DNA of 64,000 bases from PRO6 sp035565775 (GCA_035565775.1 DATMRW010000012.1:310001-374000), one strand, 5' to 3'. Shown: positions 55,477-64,000, numbered from the stretch's first letter. Numbers and translations: made by a program. Notes: generated by a model not told the origin, from the sequence alone.

Positions 55477-57102
55477 TCAGCCCGGCCTTGCGGGATGGAT
55501 GAACGGCCAGGGGCTCGCCTCGCTGTCGCGCGGCACGTCGATGGCGATGAGGCTGGGCCCGCCGCTCGCAAGCGCCTTTTCCAGCGCGGGGCGGAAATTG
55601 TCCGGCGAAGTGACGCGCGCAGCGCCGACGCCAAAGGATTCCGCGAGTTTGACGAAGTCCGGGTTGACGAGATCGGCGGCGACGACGCGGCCGTCGAATG
55701 TGGTGAGCTGGTCGCGGCGGACATTGCCGTAGGCACCGTTGTCGAACACCAGCGTGACGACGCCGATGTTGTACTGCACGGCGGTCGCCAGCTCCTGCAC
55801 CGCGAACATGAAGCCGCCGTCGCCGGTGATGGCGACGACCGGGCGGTCCGGGCACGCGACCTTCGCGCCGAGCGCGGTCGGAAAGCCCGAGCCGAGCGTG
55901 CCCTGGTAGCCCGACGTGATGAAGGTGCGCGGCTGATAGATTGGAAAGCCATACCAGGAGGCGAAGCCGACCTGCGACAGCTCGTCGGTGACGATGGCGT
56001 TGTGCGGCAGCACGTCCCGCAAAATATCGAGATAGGCCATTTGCGGCTGGATGGCCTTGATCTTTGCAGCGGCGCTGGCGCTGCCCTCGCGGATTTTCTC
56101 GCGGCGGCCGGTCTGTCTCTTGTAGCCGGCCTTGCTGACGGCCGCCGCCAGCGCCGCGGTGCCAGCCTTCGCGTCGGCGACGATTGCCGCATCCGGCGTC
56201 AGGCGGCGCATCTCGGCCGGGTCGATATCGATGCGGATCGACTTCAGCCCCTGCGGCTGGAACGGCCAGCGCCACGACGGAAGTTCGAGGCGGGTGCCGA
56301 TGCCGATCATCAGGTCGGTCTCCGGCCACAGCTCATAGGCAGCCGCCATGGTGAGGCCGAGTTCATGGGCATTGCTGACGATGCCGCGCCCGCTGCGAAA
56401 CGCCACCACCGGCGCATCGATCATCTCGGCGAGCTCGAGGATTTCATCGGCGGCGTCAAATGCGCCCGCACCGACAAAGATCATCGGCGCGCGGCTGCCC
56501 GCGATCAGGGCGCTCGCCGCCTTGACGCGGTCGGGATCGGGGAGGGGCGGCGGCAGCACGTCGAGCGGCGCGACGGGAGCAACCGCTGCGCGCTGGGTGA
56601 ACACGTCCCACGGCATCTCGATGGCGGCGGGGCCGCGGCGGCCGGACAGCATCTGCTGGAAGGCGCGGGCGATGGTTGAGGGCGCCAGGCCGGGATGCTC
56701 GACGCGTTCGGCCCATTTGACGAAGGTGCGCAAGGTGGCGAGCTGGTCCGGCATTTCGTGCAGATGGCCGCGGCCCTTGCCGAGAAACGATGTCGGCACC
56801 TGGCCGGTCAGGCATAACACCGGCTCATTGCAGCCAAACGCTGTGAGCATGGCCGCGCCGGCATTCAGCACGCCGGGGCCGGGGACAACGCTGAATGCGC
56901 TCGGCCTGCCGGTGGCGCGGCTGTAGCCGAAGGCCATATAGCCGCAGGCCTGCTCGTGGCGTGCGCCGACCACGTTCAGCTTCTCGCGCGCAAAGGCATC
57001 GAAAAGGCCATAAATCTGCGCGCCGGGCAGGCCGAACACGGTGTCGATACCGTGCGCCGACAAGCCCTTTGCCAGCGCATCACCACCGGTCATTTCGCTC
57101 AA
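55477..57102 (-). CDS. Thiamine-diphosphate-binding protein (acetolactate synthase-like family)
   Basis: About 541 residues with three ThDP-enzyme domains. The PYR domain has GIDTVFGLPGAQIYGLFDAF with catalytic Glu in ARHEQA; a central NAD/FAD-like domain (PMIFVGAGAFDAADEILEL) follows; the PP domain has ITGDGGFMFAVQELATAV...FDNGAYGN, binding ThDP-Mg. It could act as a 2-oxoacid decarboxylase or carboligase; no small regulatory subunit gene is near, which argues against biosynthetic acetolactate synthase. TTG at 57102 is preferred since GGAG lies six bases upstream; ATG at 57093 is the alternative. The open frame beyond is not conserved. Confidence 0.83.
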   Translation of the reverse strand: MSEMTGGDALAKGLSAHGIDTVFGLPGAQIYGLFDAFAREKLNVVGARHEQACGYMAFGYSRATGRPSAFSVVPGPGVLNAGAAMLTAFGCNEPVLCLTGQVPTSFLGKGRGHLHEMPDQLATLRTFVKWAERVEHPGLAPSTIARAFQQMLSGRRGPAAIEMPWDVFTQRAAVAPVAPLDVLPPPLPDPDRVKAASALIAGSRAPMIFVGAGAFDAADEILELAEMIDAPVVAFRSGRGIVSNAHELGLTMAAAYELWPETDLMIGIGTRLELPSWRWPFQPQGLKSIRIDIDPAEMRRLTPDAAIVADAKAGTAALAAAVSKAGYKRQTGRREKIREGSASAAAKIKAIQPQMAYLDILRDVLPHNAIVTDELSQVGFASWYGFPIYQPRTFITSGYQGTLGSGFPTALGAKVACPDRPVVAITGDGGFMFAVQELATAVQYNIGVVTLVFDNGAYGNVRRDQLTTFDGRVVAADLVNPDFVKLAESFGVGAARVTSPDNFRPALEKALASGGPSLIAIDVPRDSEASPWPFIHPARPG

Positions 57103-57433
57103 GGTCGTCTCCACCAAAACAGTTTGCGCGTGATGGTTACGGCAAGCGCGACGCAGGTCAACCGCAGATCTGTTGATCTCTGTGCATCGCAGCAACGCGC
57201 CGCGCGTCGCATCACTGCAAAGCGCATTGATGGCCGCGGCGAACGAGCTGCTGGACACGCCGTCAAAATTTCGGTCATCTAGAAGCCGGATTAAGAAAAA
57301 GCCGACCGAAGGGAAATTCGGCATCATGATCTTGGGCCGAAGCTCTCTTTCCACCACAAACCGGCGACGACCTGGCTGGACCCCGCATTTCCGGCGTCAT
57401 CGTCCCGATATAAAAGAGAGCGAATAACCCGCC
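57103..57433. other. Divergent intergenic region between the TPP-enzyme and Ldh2-type genes
   Basis: 331 bases with no convincing gene; the open frame extending the TPP enzyme upstream lacks family similarity. The region must hold two divergent promoters. I see no clear palindrome or sigma-factor motif in it. Confidence 0.55.
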
Positions 57434-58519
57434 ATGGTGATCATTCCGGTTCAAAATCTCATCGATTTCGTCGCCGATATTTTTCGTCATGCAGGCTCGT
57501 CCGATGGCGAAGCCAAGCGCATCGCAAGCTATCTCACCACCGCCAACCTGACGGGGCACGACAGCCACGGCGTCATCCGCGTTCCGGTGTATGTGCGCTG
57601 GAAAAACCAGGGCGCGGTAAAGCCCGACCAGACCGCGGAGCTGGTGGTGGACACGCCGTCGCTCGCGGTGGTCGATGGTCGTTTTGGGTATGGCCAGACG
57701 GTCGCGCCGGAGGCGGTGCGCATCGGCATCAAGAAATGCAAGGAAAACGGCCTTGCCGCCGTGGCGCTGCGCAACGCTGGGCATATCGGCCGCATCGGCG
57801 ACTGGGCCGAGATGGCGGCCGCCGAGGGGCTGGTCTCGATTCATTTCGTCAATGCCGCAGGCTCCGTTCTCGTCGCGCCCTTTGGCGGAATCGAGCGCAG
57901 GTTTTCAACCGCGCCTTACTGCGTCGGCATTCCACGGCCGGGCCAGACGCCGGTGGTGCTCGATTTCGCCACCTCGATCGTGGCCGAGGGCAAGGTGCTG
58001 GTGGCCAGCCGCGGCGGCAAGCCGCTGCCGAAGGGGGCGCTGGTGAACGCCGAGGGCGAACTCACCGAAGACCCGTCGGCGCTCTATGGCGATTATACCC
58101 CCGGCGGAACGCGCGATCACACGCAAGGCACCGGCGCGATCCGCGCCTTCGGCGACCACAAGGGCTCCGGCCTTGCCCTGATTTGCGAGCTGCTCGGCGG
58201 CGCGTTGACCGGCAACGGCGCAACGCGCCTCAATCGCCCGATGACGAACGGCATGCTGTCGATCTATATCGATCCCGCGCGCATCGACCCGGCGCATTTC
58301 TTCGACGGGGAGGTCGCGCGCTATATCGAGAGTGTGAAAAGCAGCAAGACCGTCGCCGGCGTCGACGAGGTGCTCATTCCCGGCGAGCCGGAGACACGAA
58401 GCCGCAAGGAGCGCACGGAGAACGGCATTCCGCTGTCGGACGATACGTGGGCTGCTATCGTCAACACGGCGCGCGAGGTCGGGGTCAGCGAAACGCGCAT
58501 CCAGCAGGCGAGCGCCTGA
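57434..58519 (+). CDS. Malate/L-lactate/ureidoglycolate dehydrogenase family (Ldh2) protein
   Basis: 361 residues of the Ldh_2 family, unrelated to Rossmann dehydrogenases. Landmarks: the catalytic HDSHGVIRVP near residue 45, ALRNAGHIGRIGDWAEMAA near 115, FATSIVAEGKV, and DHKGSGLALICELLGGALTG near 240. It oxidises a 2-hydroxyacid, or reduces a 2-oxoacid, with NAD(P). It is followed 48 bases later by an HpaI-family aldolase gene, so reduction or oxidation of a product of that aldolase is plausible. Confidence 0.87.
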   Translation: MVIIPVQNLIDFVADIFRHAGSSDGEAKRIASYLTTANLTGHDSHGVIRVPVYVRWKNQGAVKPDQTAELVVDTPSLAVVDGRFGYGQTVAPEAVRIGIKKCKENGLAAVALRNAGHIGRIGDWAEMAAAEGLVSIHFVNAAGSVLVAPFGGIERRFSTAPYCVGIPRPGQTPVVLDFATSIVAEGKVLVASRGGKPLPKGALVNAEGELTEDPSALYGDYTPGGTRDHTQGTGAIRAFGDHKGSGLALICELLGGALTGNGATRLNRPMTNGMLSIYIDPARIDPAHFFDGEVARYIESVKSSKTVAGVDEVLIPGEPETRSRKERTENGIPLSDDTWAAIVNTAREVGVSETRIQQASA

Positions 58520-58567
58520 ATTGCCGCGAACATAAAAATCAGAAACCAGCGAAGTGGAGCAGTGCCG

Positions 58568-59344
58568 GTGGCAAATAACGTGAAGAAAATCTGGGCATCC
58601 GGAAAGGTCGTGGTCAACGGATGGCTCGCGATCCCGTCCGGCTTTTCCGCCGAGGTGATGGCGCAATGCGGCTTCGACAGCGTGACCGTCGACATGCAGC
58701 ACGGCGTGCAGGACTATCAGTCGATGGTGCAGTGCTTTCAGGCGATGCAGGCCCATCCCGTGACGCCGATGGTGCGCGTGCCGTGGAACGAGCCGGGGAT
58801 CGTCGGCAAGGTGCTCGACGCCGGCGCCTATGGCGTGATCTGCCCGATGATCAACACCAGGGAGGAAGCCGAGGCCTTCGTCTCCGCCTGCAAATATCCG
58901 CCGCGCGGCACCCGCAGCAATGGTCCCATCCGTGCCGGGCTCTACGGCTCGTCGAGCGGCTATCAGGCGACGGCGAACGAGGAGACCCTGTGCATCCCGA
59001 TGCTGGAAACAAAGACGGCGGTCGGGAACATGGAGGCCATCCTCGATGTCGAAGGCATCGCCGGGGTCTATGTCGGCCCGTCCGATCTCGGCTTCTCCTA
59101 TGGGCTCGTGCCGAAGCTGGATCGGGACGAGCCGGAGATTTTGAAGATTTATGACAAGCTCGTGAAGGAGTGCGAGAAGCGCAACATCTTCCCCGGCATC
59201 CACTGCAGCGGACCGGAAGGCGCGGTGCGGGCGATCAATCAGGGTTTCAAGCTGGTGACGCTGCTGAACGACAGCGGCATCATGGCGACCTATGCCCGGA
59301 TGTGCGTGGATGAGACCCGCAAGAACGCGAAGGGCCGCGCATAA
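58568..59344 (+). CDS. HpcH/HpaI aldolase family protein
   Basis: 258 residues from the GTG at 58568, chosen because GGAG lies eight bases before it; a GTG at 58562 is too close to that site. The class II pyruvate aldolase pattern is complete: VTVDMQHGVQDY, VRVPWNEPGIVGKVLDAGAYGVICPM, the metal-binding Glu and Asp in IPMLETKTAV and YVGPSDLGFSYG. It cleaves or forms 4-hydroxy-2-oxoacids with release of pyruvate. It could complete the homoprotocatechuate route encoded ~10 kb away, or serve a sugar-acid route with the adjacent Ldh2-type dehydrogenase. Confidence 0.88.
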   Translation: MANNVKKIWASGKVVVNGWLAIPSGFSAEVMAQCGFDSVTVDMQHGVQDYQSMVQCFQAMQAHPVTPMVRVPWNEPGIVGKVLDAGAYGVICPMINTREEAEAFVSACKYPPRGTRSNGPIRAGLYGSSSGYQATANEETLCIPMLETKTAVGNMEAILDVEGIAGVYVGPSDLGFSYGLVPKLDRDEPEILKIYDKLVKECEKRNIFPGIHCSGPEGAVRAINQGFKLVTLLNDSGIMATYARMCVDETRKNAKGRA

Positions 59345-59368
59345 TCTCATCCGACGTTCGCATATGCA

Positions 59369-59415
59369 GCGCGCCGCCGGCGGTCCCGTTTGAGGGCGAT
59401 CCGCCGGCGGCGCGC
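59369..59415. repeat. Perfect 15-bp GC-rich inverted repeat between the aldolase and radical SAM genes
   Basis: Left arm GCGCGCCGCCGGCGG (59369-59383) and its exact complement (59401-59415) around a 17-base spacer, 24 bases after the aldolase stop. It would form a very stable RNA hairpin. No long U-tract follows directly, though GTTTTGGG comes a few bases later. A terminator for the aldolase operon is the simplest reading. Confidence 0.65.
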
Positions 59416-59552
59416 CGCGTTTTGGGAAGCTCTTTGCCGGTATTTCTTCGGTTTTTGATCGCCGTGCCATAAAATCGAGTAATTTTCGCTCCAGCCTTTC
59501 AGTACCCGCAACGCAAGGGCGGCGCTGCCGCCGAACCGGTGAAGAGGGTGGC

Positions 59553-61142
59553 ATGAGAGCACAGGCAGCACGGGCGGGCCGGCGCATTCTCTGCGTGTTT
59601 CCCCGCTACACGTCGTCATTCGGCACGTTCGAATATTCCTATCCGCTGACGGCTGGCGTGAAGGCCTTCATGCCGCCACAGGGGCTGCTGCTGATCGCGG
59701 CCTATCTTCCCGAAGCCTGGGATGTGCGTTTCATCGACGAAAACATCGCCGCCGCAAGCGAAGACGATTTCCGCTGGGCGGAGGCTGTGCTGGTCAGCGG
59801 CATGCATGTCCAGCGGGCGCAGCTCAACGACATCTGCCGCCGCGCCCATGAGTTCGATCTGCCGGTGGCGATTGGCGGCCCGTCGGTCAGCGCATCGCCG
59901 GAGTATTATCCCTCGTTCGATTATCTGCATATCGGCGAGCTTGGTGATGCTACGGACGAGCTGATCGCGCTGCTTGCCCGCGATGTCCGCCGCCCGCCGC
60001 GGCAGGTCGTGCTGGAAACCGCGGAGCGGCTGCCGATGACGCAGTTTCCCGTTCCGGCCTATGAACTTGCGCAGATCCCGCGCTACTTTCTCGGCAGCAT
60101 CCAGTATTCCAGCGGCTGTCCCTATCAGTGCGAGTTCTGCGATATCCCGGCGCTCTATGGCCGCAACCCGCGCCTGAAGACGCCCGAGCAGGTGACTGGC
60201 GAACTCGACAAGCTGCTTGCATGCGGGCTGATCGGCTCGGTTTACTTCGTCGACGACAATTTCATCGGCAACCGCAAGGCGGCGCTGGAATTGCTGCCGC
60301 ATCTGATCGCGTGGCAGAGGCGCACGGGTTATGTGCTGCGTTTCTCCTGCGAGGCGACGCTGAATATCGCTAAGCGCCCCGAGATTCTGGAGAAGATGAG
60401 GGAGGCGTATTTCATCACGATTTTTTGCGGCATCGAGACGCCGGACCCGGTGGCGCTGAAGGCGATCGCCAAGGATCACAACATGATGGTTCCCATCATG
60501 GAAGCGGTCGCCACGCTCAATCGCTATGGGCTGGAAGTGGTGTCGGGCATCATTCTCGGGCTCGATACGGACAAGCCGGAAACCGGCGAGCACCTCCTGC
60601 ATTTCATCGACGAGTCACAAATTCCGCTGCTGACCATCAACCTGCTGCAGGCGCTGCCGAAGACGCCGCTGTGGGACCGGCTGCGGCGCGAGCATCGGCT
60701 GGTCGAGGACGACGACCGCGATTCCAATGTCCGGTTTCTGATGCCCTACGCGGATGTGGTCGCGATGTGGCAGCGTTGCATGGGAGAGGCGTATCAGCCC
60801 AGAAAACTTTTCGAGCGCTATGAGCATCAGGTCCGGTTTACTTACGCCAACCGGATCACGCCAGAATATCGGCGCTCGCGGCTGACGTGGCCCAATGTCA
60901 AACTCGGCGCGACGATCCTCAAGAACATCTTTTGGAATGTCGGTGTGCTGGGTGACTATCGCGGCGAGTTCTGGAAGTTCGCGGCCCGCCGCCTCATGCG
61001 GGGGCAGATCGAGCACCTTGTTGCAGTCAGCCTCGTTGCCCACCATCTTATCCTCTATGCGCGCATTGCGTCGCGGGGCCGCGCCAATGCCTCGCACTAT
61101 TCGATGCGGCAGCGCGAGGCGCTTCCGGCGGCGGCGGAATAG
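59553..61142 (+). CDS. hpnP: B12-binding radical SAM protein, HpnP-like (candidate hopanoid C-2 methylase)
   Basis: 529 residues in three parts: an N-terminal cobalamin-binding-like domain (residues ~10-150), a radical SAM core with Cys189, Cys193 and Cys196 (CPYQCEFC) for the 4Fe-4S cluster, and a DUF4070-type C-terminal region (residues ~370-520). The N-terminal FEYSYPLTAGVKAFMPPQGLLL and the overall order match what I recall of HpnP, which methylates hopanoids at C-2 in Rhodopseudomonas and Bradyrhizobium. Paralogous DUF4070 enzymes exist, so the substrate is not certain. No other hopanoid gene (shc, hpnC-H) is in the window. A membrane-protein gene of the MMPL/RND superfamily follows. Confidence 0.6.
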   Translation: MRAQAARAGRRILCVFPRYTSSFGTFEYSYPLTAGVKAFMPPQGLLLIAAYLPEAWDVRFIDENIAAASEDDFRWAEAVLVSGMHVQRAQLNDICRRAHEFDLPVAIGGPSVSASPEYYPSFDYLHIGELGDATDELIALLARDVRRPPRQVVLETAERLPMTQFPVPAYELAQIPRYFLGSIQYSSGCPYQCEFCDIPALYGRNPRLKTPEQVTGELDKLLACGLIGSVYFVDDNFIGNRKAALELLPHLIAWQRRTGYVLRFSCEATLNIAKRPEILEKMREAYFITIFCGIETPDPVALKAIAKDHNMMVPIMEAVATLNRYGLEVVSGIILGLDTDKPETGEHLLHFIDESQIPLLTINLLQALPKTPLWDRLRREHRLVEDDDRDSNVRFLMPYADVVAMWQRCMGEAYQPRKLFERYEHQVRFTYANRITPEYRRSRLTWPNVKLGATILKNIFWNVGVLGDYRGEFWKFAARRLMRGQIEHLVAVSLVAHHLILYARIASRGRANASHYSMRQREALPAAAE

Positions 61143-61471
61143 GACCCTCAGGGAGGATACGGATTGCTGCCGATGCGGTAACGGATGCTTGCACAGGCCC
61201 GGACCGACCTGTTAGCCTGCGAATAATTTGATGCAATTGTCCGATGTCGCGGCTTGGCGCGACAATCGCCCGGCGAGCCGACCCGGGGCGCTGCTAAGGC
61301 TGAATTGCGGTGAGGGCGGATGACTTTGGCGAGAAGGTCAAGAGGAAATCCGGAATTCTCGACGGCGCACGAATTTGTGAAATTTGCCCGTCATTCTTCT
61401 TATTTATTTTGGCAGGCGGCGGATTCGTCGCGCCAATCCGATCCCGGACTGACAACCGAATTGGGTAAGGG
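61143..61471. other. Intergenic region between the HpnP-like and MMPL genes
   Basis: 329 bases with no convincing gene; open frames on the minus strand continue from antisense frames over the MMPL gene. A separate promoter for the MMPL gene is likely here, but I could not identify one with confidence. A TAAGG ribosome site precedes the next ATG. Confidence 0.5.
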
Positions 61472-63835
61472 ATGGTCCCTGATAATCTGAGCGAGGAAGC
61501 TGCGGCGCGAAGGCAGGCAAGCATCGCCTTCGGGGTGGAACGAATTGGCGTTCTTGCGCTTCGTGCTCCGGTGATCTGGTGCATCACGCTGCTGGCGCTT
61601 TGCATCGTCGCCGTTTTCGGGCTGGAGCGCATCAAGGTCGATGACTCGCTGAGCCAGCTCTTTCGCTCCGATACGCCTGAATACAAGCAATACGAGGCGG
61701 TGACGAAGCGTTTTCCCTCCACCGAGTACGACGTGCTCGTCGTGGTGGAAGGCAAGAACCTGCTGGCTCGCGACAACCTCGAAAAATTGCGCGATCTCGT
61801 CACCGATCTGCAGCTCATCGATGGCACGCGCGGTTTGATCTCGCTGTTCTCCGCGCGGCAGGCTCCCGCTCCGGGCAAATTGCCGGCGGCACTGTTTCCA
61901 CAGCAGTTGCCCACCGGCAGCGACTATGACGCCTTCATCAAGACCGTGAAGGCCAACGAGATCATTCGCGGCAAGCTGCTGTCCGAAGATGGCACACTGG
62001 CGCTGATCGTGCTGTCGCTCGATCCCCAGGTCATGGGGAACAATACCCTCAAGAAGACCATCGAGGAAATCCGCCATGTGATGGCCGAAGACCTCGCCGG
62101 AACCGGGCTGACCCAGCAGCTCTCCGGCGTGCCGGTGATGCAGCTCGAAATCCGCAATGCGGTCGAGCGCGACGGGGTAATCTACAACGTCGCGGGTATC
62201 GTCGCCGGATGCCTGATCGCAATCCTGTTCTTCCGCAGGCTGTCGTTCATGGTGATCGCCGCGTTCCCGCCGCTGATCGCCATTCTGCTGTCGCTCGGGG
62301 CGCTCGGCTGGATCGGCTTCAGCCTCAACATGTTTCTCAACGTGATGACGCCGCTGATCATGGTGATCAGCTTTTCCGACTCGATGCAGCTTACATTCGC
62401 GGCGCGCGACCGCCTGATCGCCGGCGAGGACAAATATGCCGCGTTCCGCAATGCGGTACTTGTGGTCGGCCCGGCCTGCGTGCTGACCCACGCCACTGCC
62501 GGCATTTCCTTCATTGCATTGCAGTTCTCCAATTCGGACCTGATCCGCAAATTCGGCGAGGCGGGCCTGGCTGCCACGATCATCGCCCTGATAGCAGTGC
62601 TGACGCTCGTGCCGGTGTTCGGCGTACTGTTGGTGCGCAACGAAAATGTGTTCGCCGCGCGGTTCAGGCTGGCGGACGGCGGTGTCACCGCGCTGCGGGC
62701 CTTCTGCCAGTGGATCGCCGTTCGCATGGTATCGCGGCCGGGACTTTACAGCCTGATGTCGGTAATCCTCGTCGGCGGGCTGGCGGTCGTCTATGCCCAC
62801 CTTGAGCCGCGCTATCGGCTGGCCGATCAGGTGCCCGACAAGCGGCAGGCGATCGAGGCCAGCGAGCGGCTCGACGCCAAGCTCACCGGGGCCAATCCGA
62901 TCGACGTGCTGATCGAGTTTCCGAAGGGGCAGAGCCTGTACTCGCCGGAAACGCTGGCGACGATCGCCGAGGTCCATTCGCTCGTCGAGAAGCAGGCGGG
63001 AGTCGGCAATGTCTGGTCGCTTGAGACACTGCGGCGGTGGCTGGCCGAGAAGGCCGGCGCGCATGATGTCGCGACGCTGAAGGAATATGTCGACCTCCTG
63101 CCCAAGCATCTGGTCCGCCGCTTCATCGATGCTGACGAGACCGCTGTCGTCGTCTCGGGCCGCGTGCCGGACAGCGATTCCAGCCAGATCCTGCCGATCG
63201 TCGAAAAGCTCGACAGTGCGCTTGCCAAGGTGCGCATGGAGCATCCCGGCTACGAGATTGCGGTGACGGGGTTGGCCGCGATCGCCGCCCGCAACAGTTC
63301 GGGCATGATCCACAAGCTCAATCAGGCGCTCACTATCGAATTTGCCTTCGTGGCCCTGTTTATCGGCCTGGCCTTCCGGTCCGTCGTTGTGATGCTGTCA
63401 TGCATCCTGCCGGGCATATTCCCGGTGGTGATGTCGGGCACGTTGCTGTGGCTGCTGGGGGAGGGGCTGCAATTTGCCAGCGTCGTCGCGCTCATCGTCT
63501 CGTTCGGGCTCGGGCTGAGTGCAACCATCCATTTCCTGAACCGGCTGCGCCTGGCCGAGAGCCCGGATCTCGACCCCGCGGTGTCAGTGGAGCGGGCGAC
63601 GGTTCTGGTCGGACCAGCGCTGATCTTGACGACGGTGGTGCTGGCCTGCGGGCTGGTCGTGACGGTGTTCTCGGATCTGCCGTCGCTGCGGCTATTCGGC
63701 TGGCTGAGCGCGTTCTCGATGATCGCAGCGCTGTTCGCCGACCTGTTCATCCTGCGGCCGACGTCGATGTGGCTGATCCGGATGAATCAGAAGCTGCGCG
63801 GGCGCGCGAAGACGCCAGCGCCCGCCGAGCACTGA
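61472..63835 (+). CDS. MMPL/RND superfamily membrane protein (predicted exporter)
   Basis: 787 residues. One membrane segment near 35-55, a periplasmic domain to ~225, five membrane segments (~230-400), then a repeat of this layout in the second half (segments near 430-450 and ~620-770). This is the COG1033 predicted-exporter plan, half as complex as HAE-1 pumps. HpnN, the hopanoid shuttle, belongs to the same superfamily, but the length and N-terminus here do not look like typical HpnN. Transport of a lipid or hydrophobic molecule across the inner membrane is the working guess; placement after the HpnP-like gene is the only specific hint. Confidence 0.8.
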   Translation: MVPDNLSEEAAARRQASIAFGVERIGVLALRAPVIWCITLLALCIVAVFGLERIKVDDSLSQLFRSDTPEYKQYEAVTKRFPSTEYDVLVVVEGKNLLARDNLEKLRDLVTDLQLIDGTRGLISLFSARQAPAPGKLPAALFPQQLPTGSDYDAFIKTVKANEIIRGKLLSEDGTLALIVLSLDPQVMGNNTLKKTIEEIRHVMAEDLAGTGLTQQLSGVPVMQLEIRNAVERDGVIYNVAGIVAGCLIAILFFRRLSFMVIAAFPPLIAILLSLGALGWIGFSLNMFLNVMTPLIMVISFSDSMQLTFAARDRLIAGEDKYAAFRNAVLVVGPACVLTHATAGISFIALQFSNSDLIRKFGEAGLAATIIALIAVLTLVPVFGVLLVRNENVFAARFRLADGGVTALRAFCQWIAVRMVSRPGLYSLMSVILVGGLAVVYAHLEPRYRLADQVPDKRQAIEASERLDAKLTGANPIDVLIEFPKGQSLYSPETLATIAEVHSLVEKQAGVGNVWSLETLRRWLAEKAGAHDVATLKEYVDLLPKHLVRRFIDADETAVVVSGRVPDSDSSQILPIVEKLDSALAKVRMEHPGYEIAVTGLAAIAARNSSGMIHKLNQALTIEFAFVALFIGLAFRSVVVMLSCILPGIFPVVMSGTLLWLLGEGLQFASVVALIVSFGLGLSATIHFLNRLRLAESPDLDPAVSVERATVLVGPALILTTVVLACGLVVTVFSDLPSLRLFGWLSAFSMIAALFADLFILRPTSMWLIRMNQKLRGRAKTPAPAEH

Positions 63836-63880
63836 CCGCCGGCTCGCTTCCGTCGCGCATGGCCTGTGGCCAAAAGAACA

Positions 63881-63910
63881 AGGCACCCTGTTCGGGGCGC
63901 CTGCGTTTTT
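63881..63910. terminator. Terminator after the MMPL gene
   Basis: AGGCACCC pairs with GGGGCGCCT with one mismatch around a short loop, followed by GCGTTTTT. It lies between the MMPL gene and the end of the convergent minus-strand gene at the window edge. Confidence 0.65.
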
Positions 63911-63927
63911 CGGGTTGGCAGGCGAGG

Positions 63928-64000
63928 TCAGCCGCCGCGGGTCATCGTGATCGTGACGCCGCGCAGATCGCCCTTGGAATCGATCGTGACGGACTGCCTG
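63928..64000 (-). CDS. C-terminal end of an unidentified minus-strand gene
   Basis: The last 23 codons before a TGA at 63930-63928 are open to the window edge and read ...VTIDSKGDLRGVTITMTRGG. The stop lies just beyond a terminator-like hairpin, and the codon choice resembles the neighbours, so it is probably the real end of a gene that starts outside. Too little is visible to assign a family. Confidence 0.5.
   Translation of the reverse strand, partial: RQSVTIDSKGDLRGVTITMTRGG

Noticed and set aside
57905..59587. Minus-strand open frame of 560 codons over the Ldh2-type and aldolase genes
   Set aside because: Antisense to two well-matched enzymes and without domain signatures.
59347..59619. 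Minus-strand 90-codon frame ending in an arginine-rich tail between the aldolase and HpnP-like genes
   Set aside because: It overlaps the HpnP-like start, contains the inverted repeat and lacks a ribosome site. The basic tail is explained by CGCCGGCGG repeats. A very small real gene cannot be wholly excluded.
61400..63313. Minus-strand open frame of 637 codons antisense to the MMPL gene
   Set aside because: Low-complexity charged composition with no recognisable family; the plus-strand protein has clear membrane-segment periodicity.

Overview
The window is GC-rich, densely packed chromosomal DNA. It looks like an alphaproteobacterium of the Bradyrhizobium / Afipia / Rhodopseudomonas group. 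The grounds are the GlgE alpha-glucan operon with a fused TreS-maltokinase, a fused transaldolase-glucose-6-phosphate isomerase, a DUF1127 protein, a CUT1 sugar ABC system and an HpnP-like B12/radical SAM enzyme. This placement comes from gene-content memory, not from a database search. I see no rRNA, tRNA, CRISPR array, insertion sequence, phage gene or plasmid origin.

Layout. 1-903: end of a branched-chain amino acid ABC operon (livG fragment, livF). 925-3407: thioesterase, DUF442 phosphatase-like protein, amidase. 3606-5456: GH15 glucoamylase/trehalase-like enzyme. 5443-12198 (minus strand): a run tal-pgi > gnd > zwf > pgl > gntK covering the oxidative pentose phosphate pathway. 12517-12822: a small polyhydroxyalkanoate-system protein facing the other way. 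12838-22340 (minus strand): glgE > treS-mak > glgB > glgX, converting trehalose to maltose, maltose-1-phosphate and branched alpha-glucan, with malQ (22451) divergent. 5.4-24.2 kb is thus one carbon-storage and hexose-phosphate island. glgA, glgC, glgP and otsA/B are not in the window.

24261-29477: aldo/keto reductase, a DUF2946 protein paired with a TonB-dependent receptor, and a fatty acyl-CoA ligase. 29773-34436: a CUT1 carbohydrate ABC transporter (binding protein, two permeases, ATPase). 34605-36667: glutathione peroxidase, M19 dipeptidase, DUF3297 protein. 36735-42132: slyX, then a TetR regulator with an RND efflux adaptor and pump. 42153-46374: LysR regulator, DUF1127 protein, GNAT, 2-hydroxyacid dehydrogenase, MFS transporter.

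46387-49449: part of a homoprotocatechuate meta-cleavage cluster (FAH hydrolase, HpaD, HpaF, divergent HpaR). 49455-55415: acyl-CoA genes, namely a thiolase-like protein lacking the expected cysteine, a dienoyl-CoA-reductase-like SDR, a crotonase resembling dienoyl-CoA isomerases, an acyl-CoA synthetase and a second SDR. 55477-59344: a thiamine-diphosphate enzyme divergent from an Ldh2-type dehydrogenase and an HpaI-family aldolase. 59553-63835: the HpnP-like enzyme followed by an MMPL/RND-superfamily membrane protein. The last 73 bases hold the end of another minus-strand gene.

I found no wholly undescribed system. The best leads are the paired dienoyl-CoA auxiliary enzymes, the cysteine-less thiolase, the carbon-storage island with a possible stress-sigma promoter, and the HpnP-like/MMPL pair.
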